DNA of 64,000 nt from Flavobacterium aquiphilum (GCF_027111335.1 NZ_CP114288.1:4278001-4342000); one strand, 5' to 3'. Shown: positions 38,395-47,741, counted from the stretch's first letter. Made by a program: numbers and translations. The notes: a model not told the origin generated them from the sequence alone.

Positions 38395-38559
38395 CAGTCT
38401 ACAGTTTTTTTTTCGCAAGGTAAAATATTAGCTTGACAAAAAAATATTTTCAAAATTCTTTGTTCACAAAAAATAACTAAAAAAATTTTCAACATTTATT
38501 ACGCCACATTAGGCATTTATACATAAATTGTGCTCGAAAACACAACTAAATCGATTTAT

Positions 38560-39351
38560 ATGAAATTAAAACCATTTCTCTTATTATTTCTTTTCGCATC
38601 GAGTCTATCATTCGCACAAAACGAAACAAAAAACAAAAAAATAATAAAATTCATGACTTTCAACATCTACCACGGCGAAACCATGAAAGGCGATTTTAAC
38701 TTGGATGTCATTGCCAAAGTAATCAATGATGCTAATCCTGATTTTGTTGCCTTACAGGAAGTTGATTTTAAAACAAACCGAGCTAAAAAATACGATTTGG
38801 TTACAGAACTTGGAATCAGAACCAAATTATGCCCCCTTTTTGCCAGAGCAATGAATTTTGATAGCGGAGAATACGGAGAAGGAATTTTATCCAAACATTC
38901 TATAATCTCTTCCCGAAATGTCAACCTGCCTTACACCAAAGGCAACGAACCAAAAAATGCAGTAGAAATAGTTTCAGTTCTTCCTTCAGGCGACACAATT
39001 GCTTTTGTAGGTACTCATTTGGACTATAAAGAAATAGAAACTGATAGAATCAATCAGGTAAAAAAAATCAATGCGGTTTTTTTAAAAAATAAATACCCAA
39101 CAATTTTAGCAGGGGATTTGAACTCTCTTCCCGAAAGTAATCCAATTAAAATACTTGAAGAAAAGTGGGGAACGACCTATGACCCAAAAAATCCACAATT
39201 CACTTACCCGTCTAACAAGCCCGACAAAACTATTGATTACATAATGTATTACCCTAAAAAAAGATGGAAGGTTATAAGCAGGGAAGTCATCCCGGATTCA
39301 GTCGCTTCTGATCATTGTGCTTATCTGGTTACAATGGAGCTTGTGGATTAA
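38560..39351 (+). CDS. Secreted endonuclease/exonuclease/phosphatase family protein
   Basis: 263 residues from ATG 38560, which gives a signal peptide (MKLKPFLLLFLFASSLSFAQ); the longer GTG start at 38530 would bury it. The metal-dependent EEP fold shows FMTFNIYHGE, FVALQEVD (metal Glu), AGDLNSLPES (catalytic D-x-N), KTIDYIMYY and SDHCAYLVTMEL (terminal D-H). EEP enzymes cleave phosphodiester or phosphomonoester bonds in nucleic acids or lipids. With export, a nutrient-scavenging nuclease or phospholipase-like role is plausible. Converges on the osmC-like gene across a terminator. Confidence 0.87.
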   Translation: MKLKPFLLLFLFASSLSFAQNETKNKKIIKFMTFNIYHGETMKGDFNLDVIAKVINDANPDFVALQEVDFKTNRAKKYDLVTELGIRTKLCPLFARAMNFDSGEYGEGILSKHSIISSRNVNLPYTKGNEPKNAVEIVSVLPSGDTIAFVGTHLDYKEIETDRINQVKKINAVFLKNKYPTILAGDLNSLPESNPIKILEEKWGTTYDPKNPQFTYPSNKPDKTIDYIMYYPKKRWKVISREVIPDSVASDHCAYLVTMELVD

Positions 39352-39370
39352 ATTCTTAAGAATAAAATAC

Positions 39371-39404
39371 AAAACCCGACAGATTTTTGAAATCTATCGG
39401 GTTT
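39371..39404. terminator. Terminator between EEP and OsmC-family genes
   Basis: AAACCCGACAGATTT and AAATCTATCGGGTTT form a stem with one mismatch around TTGA. It shares AAACCCGACAG with the terminator at 51908-51940. Confidence 0.75.
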
Positions 39405-39427
39405 ATTTATTTTTAAAACGGAAAAAT

Positions 39428-39829
39428 TTAATTCCAATTAAAAGTAATTCTTTTCTCAATATCGTCATTCAAGCTCAAGTAAACAGGACAGGTTATTGCC
39501 GCTCTTTCCAAGATTGTTTTATCTTTTTCTTCAGTGACACCCTGCATTTCGAAAACAATTTCAATGGCACCAATTTTTCTTGGTTCGGCATTCATTATTT
39601 TGGTAACGGCCGCCGTCGATCCTATAAAATCAATATTCATAGCTCTTGCTTTTATTCCCATAATTGTCATCATGCAAGTCGCCAGAGCATTGGCAACCGA
39701 ATCCGTTGGCGAGAAAGCCTCTCCTTTTCCGTTATTGTCAACCGGAGCATCCGATAAAACTTCTGTGCCCGATTGTATGTGTATTGAGGAAGTTCTTAAA
39801 TCTCCCAAATAAGTTACTTTTGAAGTCAT
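39428..39829 (-). CDS. OsmC family peroxiredoxin-like protein
   Basis: 133 residues. The OsmC fold is seen in GDLRTSSIHIQSGTEVLSDA, FSPTDSVANALATCMMTIMG (buried Cys in the helix) and AAITCPVYLSLN (the second Cys). This two-Cys pair reduces organic hydroperoxides in OsmC/Ohr proteins. It belongs to the general OsmC group rather than Ohr. It lies between the EEP gene and the LysM gene, 64 bp behind the latter on the same strand. Confidence 0.87.
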   Translation of the reverse strand: MTSKVTYLGDLRTSSIHIQSGTEVLSDAPVDNNGKGEAFSPTDSVANALATCMMTIMGIKARAMNIDFIGSTAAVTKIMNAEPRKIGAIEIVFEMQGVTEEKDKTILERAAITCPVYLSLNDDIEKRITFNWN

Positions 39830-39893
39830 TTTTTAAAATTATAAATTGTGAGTTATAAATTATTAATGTTGAAAACCTTGACTGACCAATAGT

Positions 39894-41906
39894 TTACTTC
39901 GCTTCTTTAATCGTCAAATCCGTGTCATAATACAGAATATAAACTCCTTTGTTCGAATATCCTCCATCCGGATTTTTGTGATATTCGAACTTATTTTCGA
40001 CTTGTTCCGTTATCATCGTCTCGGCAGTTTCCTGATAGGTTTTATCCTGCGACAAACGCATCATGGTATCAAAAGTAATATCAAAACCACGAATAGCATA
40101 CGAACTTGGATTTACCTTATTTTTCTTTCTGTAACTCTGCATGAATAGCTGAGCTTCAGGCGAATTATTTTCACGGGTTGCCGAAGGATAGAGCAAATGC
40201 AATTTGGTCAAATTCTCAAAACTAACTTCATCTGTATCCAAAGTCTCATTAGGTTCCAAAATAACCAATTGCACCTGATAACCATTGGCCATAGCCCAAA
40301 GCATCGTATTTATTGTGTACTTCACCATCCCTGTATTGGCAGATTCTAAAATAACGTAATTCATCCTGTCCTTTACCAATAATTTCTTGAAATTCTCCAC
40401 ATCCAAACCTCCTGTTGGAGTCAGCGGAGCTATTTTCACCGCTTTTTGATTCTCCAAAATATACTTTCTGATTGTTTCTCTTTTCTTGTCGATTACCGCA
40501 ACCAAATTACCTTGTTTTGCATTCATAAAATCAAACATGGCTGTTTTCATCACCGATGTCGGTACAATAGACTGATACAAATTAGCTATCGGGTTTCCGG
40601 TATCTTTGGACAAAGGAGAAATTACAGGCACATTATTTTGTATAAACAGATTCGCCGTTTTTTCAACATTATTTTGGTAAAATGGCCCTACAACTGCATC
40701 TGCATCTGCAAGATTGTTATCACTATAAATAGAAGCAACATTGGATGCTGATTTTGTTTCGTTGGAATCAAAAATTTTCACATTCATCGAAACACCAACT
40801 TGCTTTGCCGAGTCTATCGCCATCAAAGCTCCTGAATAAAAATCCAAAGTCATATTCAAAAACTTATCATTATTCAGTTTATTAACCGTTGAAGTAACTG
40901 TATCCGTACTGTTTTTGGCAAAATTAAAAGGGAACAACAACACTAGAGTCTTTTTATCCTGACTGCTTTTTTTAGTCAATACAACTTTCTGTTTTGCTGA
41001 ATTAACCGCAATCTGATTTGATTTTGAAGGCACTTTCAAGATCATTCCTTCTTGCACACCAACAGACAAATTCGGATTCAAATCGATTAATTGCTGTTGT
41101 GTCAATCCAAACATTTTGGATAAACTGTAAAATGTTTCTTTGGGTTTTACCGTATAATCAATATAATTTATCGGTTCAGGAGTACTTACAGCGACATGCT
41201 TTTCGGCAGGAATAACAACTTTTGCAAGAGCTTCTTTTGCAACTGCTTTAGGTCTATTCCCCTTTATCAATAGCTCGTATCCAACAGGTAAATTGGGAAC
41301 AATTTCAGGATTTTTTCGTTCCAATTCTTCAACTGTAATATCATATTTCTTAGCAATCGAATACTTGGTTTCTTTTGATTGTACCGTATGAAAAATTGGA
41401 GCATTTGATACTACTGAACTTGTGACAGGAACATTCGCTTTTACAGCACTTTTTGAAGGTATATTCAAAACCATGCCTATCTGCAAACCGTTTTTCTCAA
41501 GATCCGGGTTGGCTTTTTTCAAAGCCTCATCACTTAGATCGTATTTTTTTTCAATTCCAAATAAAGTCTCTTTCGCAAGTACCGTATGTGTTTTAGCCTG
41601 TTGCACCAGTGGTTTTGATGGAACCGCATTTGTTACCGGTTTTACCGGAGCGGCAACGCTCTTTGTAGTGCTCACACCACTTCTAGGAATCAACAAAATG
41701 GCATTAGGCTTCAATCCATTTTGTGCGTCTGGATTGAGTTTATAAATCTCGTAAGGAGTAACTTTAAATTTCTGAGCAATCTGTGCTACTGTTTCTCCTT
41801 TTCCAACTATATATTTTTCAATTTTTTCTTGTGAAAAACTAGTGGACACCGAAAATAAAACAGTACAAAGTATTACTGAAAAATAGTTCATATTAATAGG
41901 TTTCAT
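39894..41906 (-). CDS. Secreted protein with four LysM domains and a PBP1-like domain
   Basis: 670 residues from ATG 41906 (a second ATG at 41891 also gives a good signal peptide); the longer TTG start at 41927 lies inside the -7 box. LysM units: KYIVGKGETVAQIAQKFKVT, HTVLAKETLFGIEKKYDLSD, HTVQSKETKYSIAKKYDITV and YTVKPKETFYSLSKMFGLTQ, each ending in an I/V-P-x-S strand. From ~325 to the end there is a type I periplasmic-binding-protein fold (VLLFPFNF, DADAVVGPFYQNNVEKTANL, VPVISPLSKDTGNPI, YAIRGFDITFD) resembling amino-acid binding proteins and LpoA. It probably binds peptidoglycan and senses or regulates something in the periplasm. Confidence 0.85.
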   Translation of the reverse strand: MKPINMNYFSVILCTVLFSVSTSFSQEKIEKYIVGKGETVAQIAQKFKVTPYEIYKLNPDAQNGLKPNAILLIPRSGVSTTKSVAAPVKPVTNAVPSKPLVQQAKTHTVLAKETLFGIEKKYDLSDEALKKANPDLEKNGLQIGMVLNIPSKSAVKANVPVTSSVVSNAPIFHTVQSKETKYSIAKKYDITVEELERKNPEIVPNLPVGYELLIKGNRPKAVAKEALAKVVIPAEKHVAVSTPEPINYIDYTVKPKETFYSLSKMFGLTQQQLIDLNPNLSVGVQEGMILKVPSKSNQIAVNSAKQKVVLTKKSSQDKKTLVLLFPFNFAKNSTDTVTSTVNKLNNDKFLNMTLDFYSGALMAIDSAKQVGVSMNVKIFDSNETKSASNVASIYSDNNLADADAVVGPFYQNNVEKTANLFIQNNVPVISPLSKDTGNPIANLYQSIVPTSVMKTAMFDFMNAKQGNLVAVIDKKRETIRKYILENQKAVKIAPLTPTGGLDVENFKKLLVKDRMNYVILESANTGMVKYTINTMLWAMANGYQVQLVILEPNETLDTDEVSFENLTKLHLLYPSATRENNSPEAQLFMQSYRKKNKVNPSSYAIRGFDITFDTMMRLSQDKTYQETAETMITEQVENKFEYHKNPDGGYSNKGVYILYYDTDLTIKEAK

Positions 41907-41924
41907 GTGTGTTATAAATTTCAG

Positions 41925-41932
41925 CAAAAATA
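41925..41932 (-). promoter_or_regulatory. -7 promoter box of the LysM/PBP1-like gene
   Basis: Minus-strand TATTTTTG matches TAnnTTTG, 18 bp before the ATG at 41906, and so excludes the longer start at 41927. Confidence 0.55.
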
Positions 41933-41987
41933 CTGTGTTTATAGAAAGAATTACTTCTGGGTTTGTTAATTTATTCCTTAATTCAAA

Positions 41988-43868
41988 TTATTCGGAAACT
42001 ACATTCGCAACAAATACTTTTTCAAAAAGAGGTTTTCCTTGCTTCTGAATACACTCATATTGTGCTTCTTCTTTGGTTGCAAACATTTTAGAATAAACAT
42101 AATAGGAAAGTATGTTCATATTATAGAAAAAGTTAGCCTCCAAGGAACCCAAATCAGTCAATTTCCTGATAAAAGAATCTCTGGCACCAGCTTCCTGAAA
42201 ATTACCCAATACAATATAATAGCCCGCTTTTGCTTCTTTTATACCTTCAACTTTTTCAATTTTGACGGATTTAACTTTGGTTGGTTGCTTAGCCAATTCT
42301 TTTTTAATTTGATCCAAAGTCAACGATTTGGCAGCTACAGCAGTTTTAGATTGCGCTTCGTGTGCTTTATTCTGATAACTTTGATTTTTTAGTTTGGCCA
42401 AATTATCATCGAACATTCGAGCTTCTTTGCTGTAAAAAGTTGCCTTACCGATGTGTAATCTCAATTCTGACTTACTTTCCCTGTTTAACGAATCAAGCTT
42501 AGTTATCAACTTCAAATTATTCAAATCACGAGTGCGTTGTTCCATTTCCATGTTTTTCAAATCAACCGTCGTCAATTTTACAACCTTTGTTTCAACTTTG
42601 GTTTTACTGTTTTCCCTGATGCTTTTCTTGTATTCCTGATTTTCTTCGACAACAATTCGCTCGGCTTTGTCCATCAAACCGGAATATACTTTTCTGTTTT
42701 CAGCTAATTGTTTTTTCAGTTGTTGGGATAATTCATTGGTTTTTTGAATATTTTCATTGGATATCTTTTGCAAACGAATTGATTCGTCAAGATCTACCAA
42801 TTCTGTTTTTTTCAATTCATTCAAATCTTTGTTCATCGTATTCACCAACGAATCCAATTTTACCAAAAGAATTTCCTGTATTTTTTTATTGGCATCCAAA
42901 ACCATTTTAAGTTTTTCAGATGAACCTTCTTTGGTATTATCGATTTCTTTTAAATTCACCAAAAGACCATTTACCTTAATTACCTTCTGATTGATTTCTT
43001 CCTGCAAAACCAATTTTTGTTTTAAGCTATTGATCTCTTTTGCACTGGCTTTCGATTTTTCGACTACAACTTGTTTTTCTGCCAATGCAAGCATCAACTC
43101 TTCATTTTCATTGGTTGGTTTTACTTCTTTCACGTTAATAGCCAATCTATTTCCTTCTGTCAATCCGTTTACAATTTCAGGATTTTGGGATTCCAATTGC
43201 TCTACGGTAATTCCGAATTGTTTCGCTATCGAGTACTTGGTTTCTTTGGCTTTCACCACATAGAAAACAGTTTCAGAATTGATTACTCTCACCCTGCCGT
43301 CAAGCGTTTTCTTTTTGTTCGGGATTTTAATTTCCTGACCAACTTGTAAACCATCTTTTAATATAGCCGAATTGGTTTTATCCAAATCTTCCACAGACAC
43401 ATTATACAATCGGGCAATACTGAACAATGATTCTTTTGGCTGAACCAAATGCGTATTTTTTGCGGAAGCGGAATCCGGCTTTTGTATATCTTCCTGTGGA
43501 ATTATTAATTGCTGACCAACTTGCAATCCATTGGCAAGTGCAACGGCATTTGCATTTTGAATCTCCTCAACTTTGACATTATATTTAGTCGCCAACCCAA
43601 ACAAGGTTTCTTTTGGGGCAACTGTATGTGTAATTGTATTTTTGGGTTGAGGGAGTAATTCCGGAATATTCAGCATTTCATTTTCTGCTATTCCGTTTTG
43701 GGCTTCTGGATTTAGTCTGTAGATTTCAGACGGAGTAGTGTTGTAGTTTTTAGCGATTTGGGGGATGGTTTCGCCTTTTAAAACTTTATGTTTTGTTGCT
43801 GATTGCTGTCCAAAAGAGGCATTTGAAACAAAAGCAACAAACAAAAAAATTCTTAAAAATTCTTTCAT
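41988..43868 (-). CDS. Secreted protein with LysM repeats, coiled coil and SPOR-like end
   Basis: 626 residues with signal peptide (MKEFLRIFLFVAFVSNASFG). Four LysM units in the first ~260 residues (HKVLKGETIPQIAKNYNTTP, HTVAPKETLFGLATKYNVKV, HLVQPKESLFSIARLYNVSV, YVVKAKETKYSIAKQFGITV) are close relatives of those in the next gene. Residues ~270-520 are a long charged coiled coil. The last ~80 residues (KAGYYIVLGNFQEAGARDSF...ATKEEAQYECIQ) resemble a SPOR-type peptidoglycan-binding domain. It should tie the envelope to the cell wall. It sits between guaA and its LysM paralogue on one strand. Confidence 0.82.
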   Translation of the reverse strand: MKEFLRIFLFVAFVSNASFGQQSATKHKVLKGETIPQIAKNYNTTPSEIYRLNPEAQNGIAENEMLNIPELLPQPKNTITHTVAPKETLFGLATKYNVKVEEIQNANAVALANGLQVGQQLIIPQEDIQKPDSASAKNTHLVQPKESLFSIARLYNVSVEDLDKTNSAILKDGLQVGQEIKIPNKKKTLDGRVRVINSETVFYVVKAKETKYSIAKQFGITVEQLESQNPEIVNGLTEGNRLAINVKEVKPTNENEELMLALAEKQVVVEKSKASAKEINSLKQKLVLQEEINQKVIKVNGLLVNLKEIDNTKEGSSEKLKMVLDANKKIQEILLVKLDSLVNTMNKDLNELKKTELVDLDESIRLQKISNENIQKTNELSQQLKKQLAENRKVYSGLMDKAERIVVEENQEYKKSIRENSKTKVETKVVKLTTVDLKNMEMEQRTRDLNNLKLITKLDSLNRESKSELRLHIGKATFYSKEARMFDDNLAKLKNQSYQNKAHEAQSKTAVAAKSLTLDQIKKELAKQPTKVKSVKIEKVEGIKEAKAGYYIVLGNFQEAGARDSFIRKLTDLGSLEANFFYNMNILSYYVYSKMFATKEEAQYECIQKQGKPLFEKVFVANVVSE

Positions 43869-43888
43869 AAATAAGTAGGTTTAAACAA

Positions 43889-43916
43889 TTAAGTCGTTAC
43901 AAATGTAACGACTTAA
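43889..43916. promoter_or_regulatory. Perfect 12-bp palindrome overlapping a -7 box
   Basis: TTAAGTCGTTAC-AAAT-GTAACGACTTAA is a perfect inverted repeat. Minus-strand TACATTTG (43900-43907), an exact TAnnTTTG match, lies across its centre, 32 bp before the LysM gene start. It may be an operator for that promoter or the hairpin that ends guaA transcription; no T-run follows, which favours the first slightly. Confidence 0.5.
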
Positions 43917-43932
43917 TGTTAAAAAAATTATA

Positions 43933-45462
43933 TTATTCCCACTCAATTGTTGCTGGTGGTTTTGAACTTATATCATAAACTACACGATTCACACCTTTTA
44001 CTTTATTGATAATTTCATTGGATATTTTCATCAAGAAATCATAAGGCAAGTGTACCCAATCTGCGGTCATTCCGTCAGTAGATTCTACGGCTCTTAAGGC
44101 AACTACTTTCTCATAAGTACGCTCATCACCCATTACTCCAACGCTGTTAACTGGAAGCAAAATCGCTCCGGCCTGCCAAACTTTATCGTATAATCCCCAA
44201 GATTTCAATCCGTCGATAAATACTTTATCCACATCCTGTAAAATTTGAACTTTCTCTAAAGTAATGTCTCCCAAAATTCTGATGGACAATCCTGGCCCTG
44301 GAAAAGGATGTCTTCCTAATAACTCAGGATCAATTCCTAAAGTTGCTCCTACTCTACGCACTTCGTCTTTGAAAAGCATACGCAAAGGCTCAACAATTTT
44401 CAATTTCATATAATCCGGCAAACCTCCTACATTATGGTGTGATTTGATAGTTGCCGATGGTCCTTTTACAGAAACCGATTCGATTACGTCAGGATATATA
44501 GTTCCTTGGGCTAACCAAGTAACATTTTCAATTTTATGGGATTCATCATCAAAAACTTCGATAAAGGCATTCCCGATTGCTTTTCTCTTTTTTTCAGGGT
44601 CAGTAACACCTGCCAAGGCATCGTAAAAACGTTGAGAAGCATCTACTCCTTTTACGTTCAATCCCATTCCTTCGTATTGATTCAAAACACTTTCGAATTC
44701 GTTTTTACGAAGCAATCCGTTATTTACGAAAATACAATATAGGTTTTTACCAATCGCTTTATTCAATAAAACCGCAGCTACTGTTGAATCCACACCTCCT
44801 GAAAGACCTAAAACAACTTTGTCATCTCCGATTTTCTCTTTCATTTCGGCTACGATTTCTTCAACGAAAGCATTTGGTGTGAAGTTTTGAGGAACGTGGG
44901 CTATTTTTACCAAAAAGTTTTCCAACATTTTTGTTCCTTCAGTAGAATGGTAAACCTCTGGATGGTACTGAATAGCATAAGTTGTTTCACCTTCAATTCT
45001 GTACGCAGCAAATTCTACATCATGTGTGCTGGCAAGTTTTACTCCATTAGTTGGTAAAATTTTAATACTGTCGCTATGGCTCATCCAAACTTGGCTGTTT
45101 GGAGTAATCCCTTCGAAGAAAACTTCATCTTCCTTAATATAGGACAAATTCGCTCTACCGTATTCTCTGGTATTCGAAGCGGCTACTTCACCTCCACTAA
45201 AATGAGACAAATATTGTGCTCCATAACAAACAGCTAACATAGGGAGTTTACCTCTGATTTGCGACAAATCCGGGTGCGGTGCATCTTCTCCTCTAACCGA
45301 GAATGGACTTCCACCAAGAATTACGGCTTTATAACTTGATAAATCACTAGGAATGTGATTGTAAGGGAAAATTTCGCAGAATATATTTAATTCGCGAACT
45401 CTACGCGCAATAAGCTGTGTATATTGCGATCCGAAATCTAAAATAAGTACGTTGTGTTGCAT
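43933..45462 (-). CDS. guaA: GMP synthase (glutamine-hydrolysing)
   Basis: 509 residues from ATG 45462 (an ATG two codons upstream lies closer to the -7 box). It aminates XMP to GMP. The N-terminal class I amidotransferase has the nucleophile Cys in [13 protein letters not shown] and a His/Glu pair in [10 protein letters not shown]. The ATP-pyrophosphatase PP-loop is [18 protein letters not shown]. The C-terminal dimerisation domain has [15 protein letters not shown] and ends [15 protein letters not shown], as in other GuaA. The -7 box ends 3 bp before the ATG, implying a leaderless mRNA. It is first in a run with the two LysM genes and osmC. Confidence 0.97.
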   Translation of the reverse strand: MQHNVLILDFGSQYTQLIARRVRELNIFCEIFPYNHIPSDLSSYKAVILGGSPFSVRGEDAPHPDLSQIRGKLPMLAVCYGAQYLSHFSGGEVAASNTREYGRANLSYIKEDEVFFEGITPNSQVWMSHSDSIKILPTNGVKLASTHDVEFAAYRIEGETTYAIQYHPEVYHSTEGTKMLENFLVKIAHVPQNFTPNAFVEEIVAEMKEKIGDDKVVLGLSGGVDSTVAAVLLNKAIGKNLYCIFVNNGLLRKNEFESVLNQYEGMGLNVKGVDASQRFYDALAGVTDPEKKRKAIGNAFIEVFDDESHKIENVTWLAQGTIYPDVIESVSVKGPSATIKSHHNVGGLPDYMKLKIVEPLRMLFKDEVRRVGATLGIDPELLGRHPFPGPGLSIRILGDITLEKVQILQDVDKVFIDGLKSWGLYDKVWQAGAILLPVNSVGVMGDERTYEKVVALRAVESTDGMTADWVHLPYDFLMKISNEIINKVKGVNRVVYDISSKPPATIEWE

Positions 45463-45465
45463 GCG

Positions 45466-45495
45466 CAAAAATACTTTTTATATTTTGATTTCAAA
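45466..45495 (-). promoter_or_regulatory. guaA promoter with -33 and -7 boxes
   Basis: On the minus strand TTTG (45495-45492), an 18-bp spacer and TATTTTTG (45473-45466) match the Bacteroidetes promoter at both boxes. Only three bases separate the -7 box from the guaA ATG, so transcription should start at or just inside the start codon. Confidence 0.7.
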
Positions 45496-45703
45496 AATTG
45501 AATTTCGAAAAAAAAATATTTTCTTTTTTAACTAAAAAACATCAAAAATTTAAAGTCCGAGACTATATTTGTCGCCAGACTTTTTTGGAAAAACTAAAGA
45601 AATCTTGTTTTTATCATTAGCCCCACAAATGAAAATCAATTTTTTTAACAGATAATAACCCAAACATTAGTACGTTATATCCTTTGAACAAAAACCTACA
45701 AAC

Positions 45704-46231
45704 ATGAAAACAAAAACAATTGTAATTACATCTCTTATTTTACTATTAACTATTGCGTGCAGTGAAGTGGATAAATTATTGACATTTACCATTTCTGAAG
45801 AAACCTCATTCAAAATAGGTGTGGGAACGTCTCTTAACACTCCTTTTGAAGTCCCAACTCCTGATGTTACAACTAACTCTTCTGCCGAATTCAAAAACAA
45901 CAATACTAGTGCTGATTTAGTCAAAAACGTAAAATTGAAAGAATTAAAACTAACCATCACTGATCCTGTCGACAAGACATTTAGTTTTGTCAAATCGGTT
46001 CACATGTACATTTCCACAAATTCTTCGGATGAAATCGAATTGGCTTATCAAGACAATATCAGCTCGACTTCGAACACAATTAATTTAACATGTACAAGCC
46101 AAAAATTGGATAATTACATTAAAGCGTCAAGTTTTAAAATACGCACATCAGTAACCACAAAGGAAACCTTAAGCAAAGAAGTAACGGTTAAAGCAAATAT
46201 GAATTTTGAAGTTACAGCTGATCCGTTTTAA
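45704..46231 (+). CDS. Small lipoprotein, unknown function
   Basis: 175 residues. MKTKTIVITSLILLLTIACS is a lipoprotein signal with lipobox Cys19. The mature protein is rich in Thr, Ser and Asn and predicted beta-structure (LKLTITDPVDKTFSFVKSVH MYISTNSSDEIELAYQD, then VTVKANMNFEVTADPF), which suggests an Ig-like sandwich on the membrane or cell surface. No recognised family. The gene stands alone with its own terminator; a near -7 match TATCCTTTG (one base too long) lies at ~45678. Confidence 0.65.
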   Translation: MKTKTIVITSLILLLTIACSEVDKLLTFTISEETSFKIGVGTSLNTPFEVPTPDVTTNSSAEFKNNNTSADLVKNVKLKELKLTITDPVDKTFSFVKSVHMYISTNSSDEIELAYQDNISSTSNTINLTCTSQKLDNYIKASSFKIRTSVTTKETLSKEVTVKANMNFEVTADPF

Positions 46232-46248
46232 TAGACTGTAAATAAAGA

Positions 46249-46288
46249 AAACGAGGCTACCTCAAAAGGGACAGCCTCGTTTTTTTTT
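46249..46288. terminator. Terminator after the small lipoprotein gene
   Basis: ACGAGGCT (46251-46258) pairs with AGCCTCGT (46273-46280), followed by eight T. It can also stop the converging gene. Confidence 0.85.
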
Positions 46289-46298
46289 ATATAAAATT

Positions 46299-46967
46299 TT
46301 AATCTTTGACAATAATAATAGACGCTTTAAAACCTGTTCCAAGATTCCACTCACTGGCTGAAATCAAGTTTTTCTTGTCATCATAGATTCTGAATTCGGC
46401 AGTATTAGGGCCACTATCTCCCTGGTTTAAAGCTTCAAAATCAATTTTATTGAATCCTTTTTTTAAAGTAATTTCAAAACCTTTAAAATTACTATCCAAA
46501 TATACTTGGTGCTGAATAACCTCTCCATTCAAATACACCCTAATTAAATCGCCATCTACATATTGGGCATCCCTATACATTACTTTTGCCGATTCGGAAG
46601 TTGTCTTGTAAGTTCCTAAATTTTGATTACGGCGGTAAGCAATTCCTTCCTGACGGTCGGTTTTCTTATTCAATCTATCCCTTACTTCATCTCCCGGATT
46701 TATAAACTCGTCTTCCTTTGGAAGCATCGAAATCTCACTCTTAATTGTTGGTCTATACTCAGTAACCGGATTAGGAGACAGCGGGTTTGGGTTTTTATAA
46801 ATATTAGGAGGGATAATCCTAGAAGTATCTACCGGCGGAGGTGTATTTTTCTTTTCTTTTGGCTTTATATTAACTGGAGGAATCCCTTTGAACTTACTGT
46901 TAAACTCTATCTGAGCATAAGTACAAGTGGCAAAACCAATAAGAAAAATTAAAAAAATTTGCTTCAT
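46299..46967 (-). CDS. Secreted proline-rich protein, unknown function
   Basis: 222 residues with signal peptide (MKQIFLIFLIGFATCTYAQ). Residues ~25-95 are Pro/Lys/Asn-rich and probably unstructured (GIPPVNIKPKEKKNTPPPVD). Residues ~130-222 form a compact beta-domain (DLIRVYLNGEVIQHQVYL, KKGFNKIDFEALNQGDSGPN, EFRIYDDKKNLISASEWNL) resembling an Ig/carbohydrate-binding fold, as in small conserved envelope proteins of flavobacteria. I do not know its role. Converges with the lipoprotein gene across a terminator. Confidence 0.65.
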   Translation of the reverse strand: MKQIFLIFLIGFATCTYAQIEFNSKFKGIPPVNIKPKEKKNTPPPVDTSRIIPPNIYKNPNPLSPNPVTEYRPTIKSEISMLPKEDEFINPGDEVRDRLNKKTDRQEGIAYRRNQNLGTYKTTSESAKVMYRDAQYVDGDLIRVYLNGEVIQHQVYLDSNFKGFEITLKKGFNKIDFEALNQGDSGPNTAEFRIYDDKKNLISASEWNLGTGFKASIIIVKD

Positions 46968-47293
46968 AGTTTCAAAAAAGTAGGTTTCTATCTTAAAACA
47001 TTTTGGCCAAAAATAAAAAAACAGCTATAATAAAATCACAAAACTAATATAATTTATTCCTCTTTAGCTGTTAAGATATTCTAAATTTTGAAAAACACGA
47101 AGATTAACATTCACTGAATAGATATGATAAATTAAAACATCTTTATTTTTTTGTTATAAAAAGCGAAAAACAATCCCCATTCAGGCCTCTGAAGCAAAAG
47201 CAAGCCTTTTATTAATTCTAATTTTTATAAATTGCACCCTTTTAAGGAAAATCTATTCTTTAAACAATTAACAAAAAACTAAATAATATTATA
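46968..47293. other. Intergenic region, nothing recognised
   Basis: 326 bp of AT-rich DNA between divergent genes. No exact -7 box; TATAAATTG near 47226 is a partial match that might serve ridA. An AGGC...GCCT inverted repeat lies at ~47184-47206. Confidence 0.4.
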
Positions 47294-47680
47294 ATGAAAA
47301 GAGAAAACATCCTTACAGGGTCACCATGGGAAGATAAAATGGGATATTGCCGCGCGGTTCGTATTGGAAATATCATCGAAGTATCAGGAACTGTTGCAAT
47401 AGTTGACGGAGAAAAAGTAAAAGCTGATGATGCGCACGCTCAAACCCTAAATATATTGGAAAGAGTAGAAAAAGTATTGGAAGATCTTAACGTAGGAATG
47501 AAAGATGTAATCCGTACCAGAATTTTCACTACTGATGTTTCTACATTTGAGGCCGTTGCAACTGCTCACGCAAAATTCTTTAAAGACATAAAACCAACAA
47601 CTGGATTTTACGGCATCAATCAATTGGTAGCTCCTGAATATTTGGTTGAAATTGAATTCACCGCTGTTGTATCAGAATAG
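47294..47680 (+). CDS. RidA family protein (reactive intermediate deaminase)
   Basis: 128 residues. RidA/YjgF proteins hydrolyse reactive enamine/imine intermediates released by PLP enzymes. Seen: GSPWEDKMGYCRAVRIGNIIEVSGTVA (given here as the N-terminal core), QTLNILERVEKVLEDL, MKDVIRTRIFTTDV with the substrate-binding Arg, and VEIEFTAVV at the end. The group with W-E-D-x-x-G-Y-x-R-A is a common variant of the family with less certain catalytic activity. It is followed at 61 bp by the CLC-F gene, which has its own promoter match. Confidence 0.85.
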   Translation: MKRENILTGSPWEDKMGYCRAVRIGNIIEVSGTVAIVDGEKVKADDAHAQTLNILERVEKVLEDLNVGMKDVIRTRIFTTDVSTFEAVATAHAKFFKDIKPTTGFYGINQLVAPEYLVEIEFTAVVSE

Positions 47681-47692
47681 TTCAAAAAACAC

Positions 47693-47700
47693 TACGTTTG
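47693..47700 (+). promoter_or_regulatory. Candidate -7 box of the CLC-F gene
   Basis: TACGTTTG matches TAnnTTTG exactly, 41 bp before the ATG at 47742. Confidence 0.45.
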
Positions 47701-47741
47701 TAATACTTTTATACAAAACATTATTTAAAGTATTATAATTG

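Noticed and set aside
45460..45468. guaA start two codons upstream (ATG 45468)
   Set aside because: It overlaps the exact -7 box, so it would not be in the mRNA; homologues start MQHNVLIL.
47681..47741. Fluoride riboswitch before the CLC-F gene
   Set aside because: The short spacer lacks the conserved GGNGATGG-type core and pseudoknot partners that I would expect.
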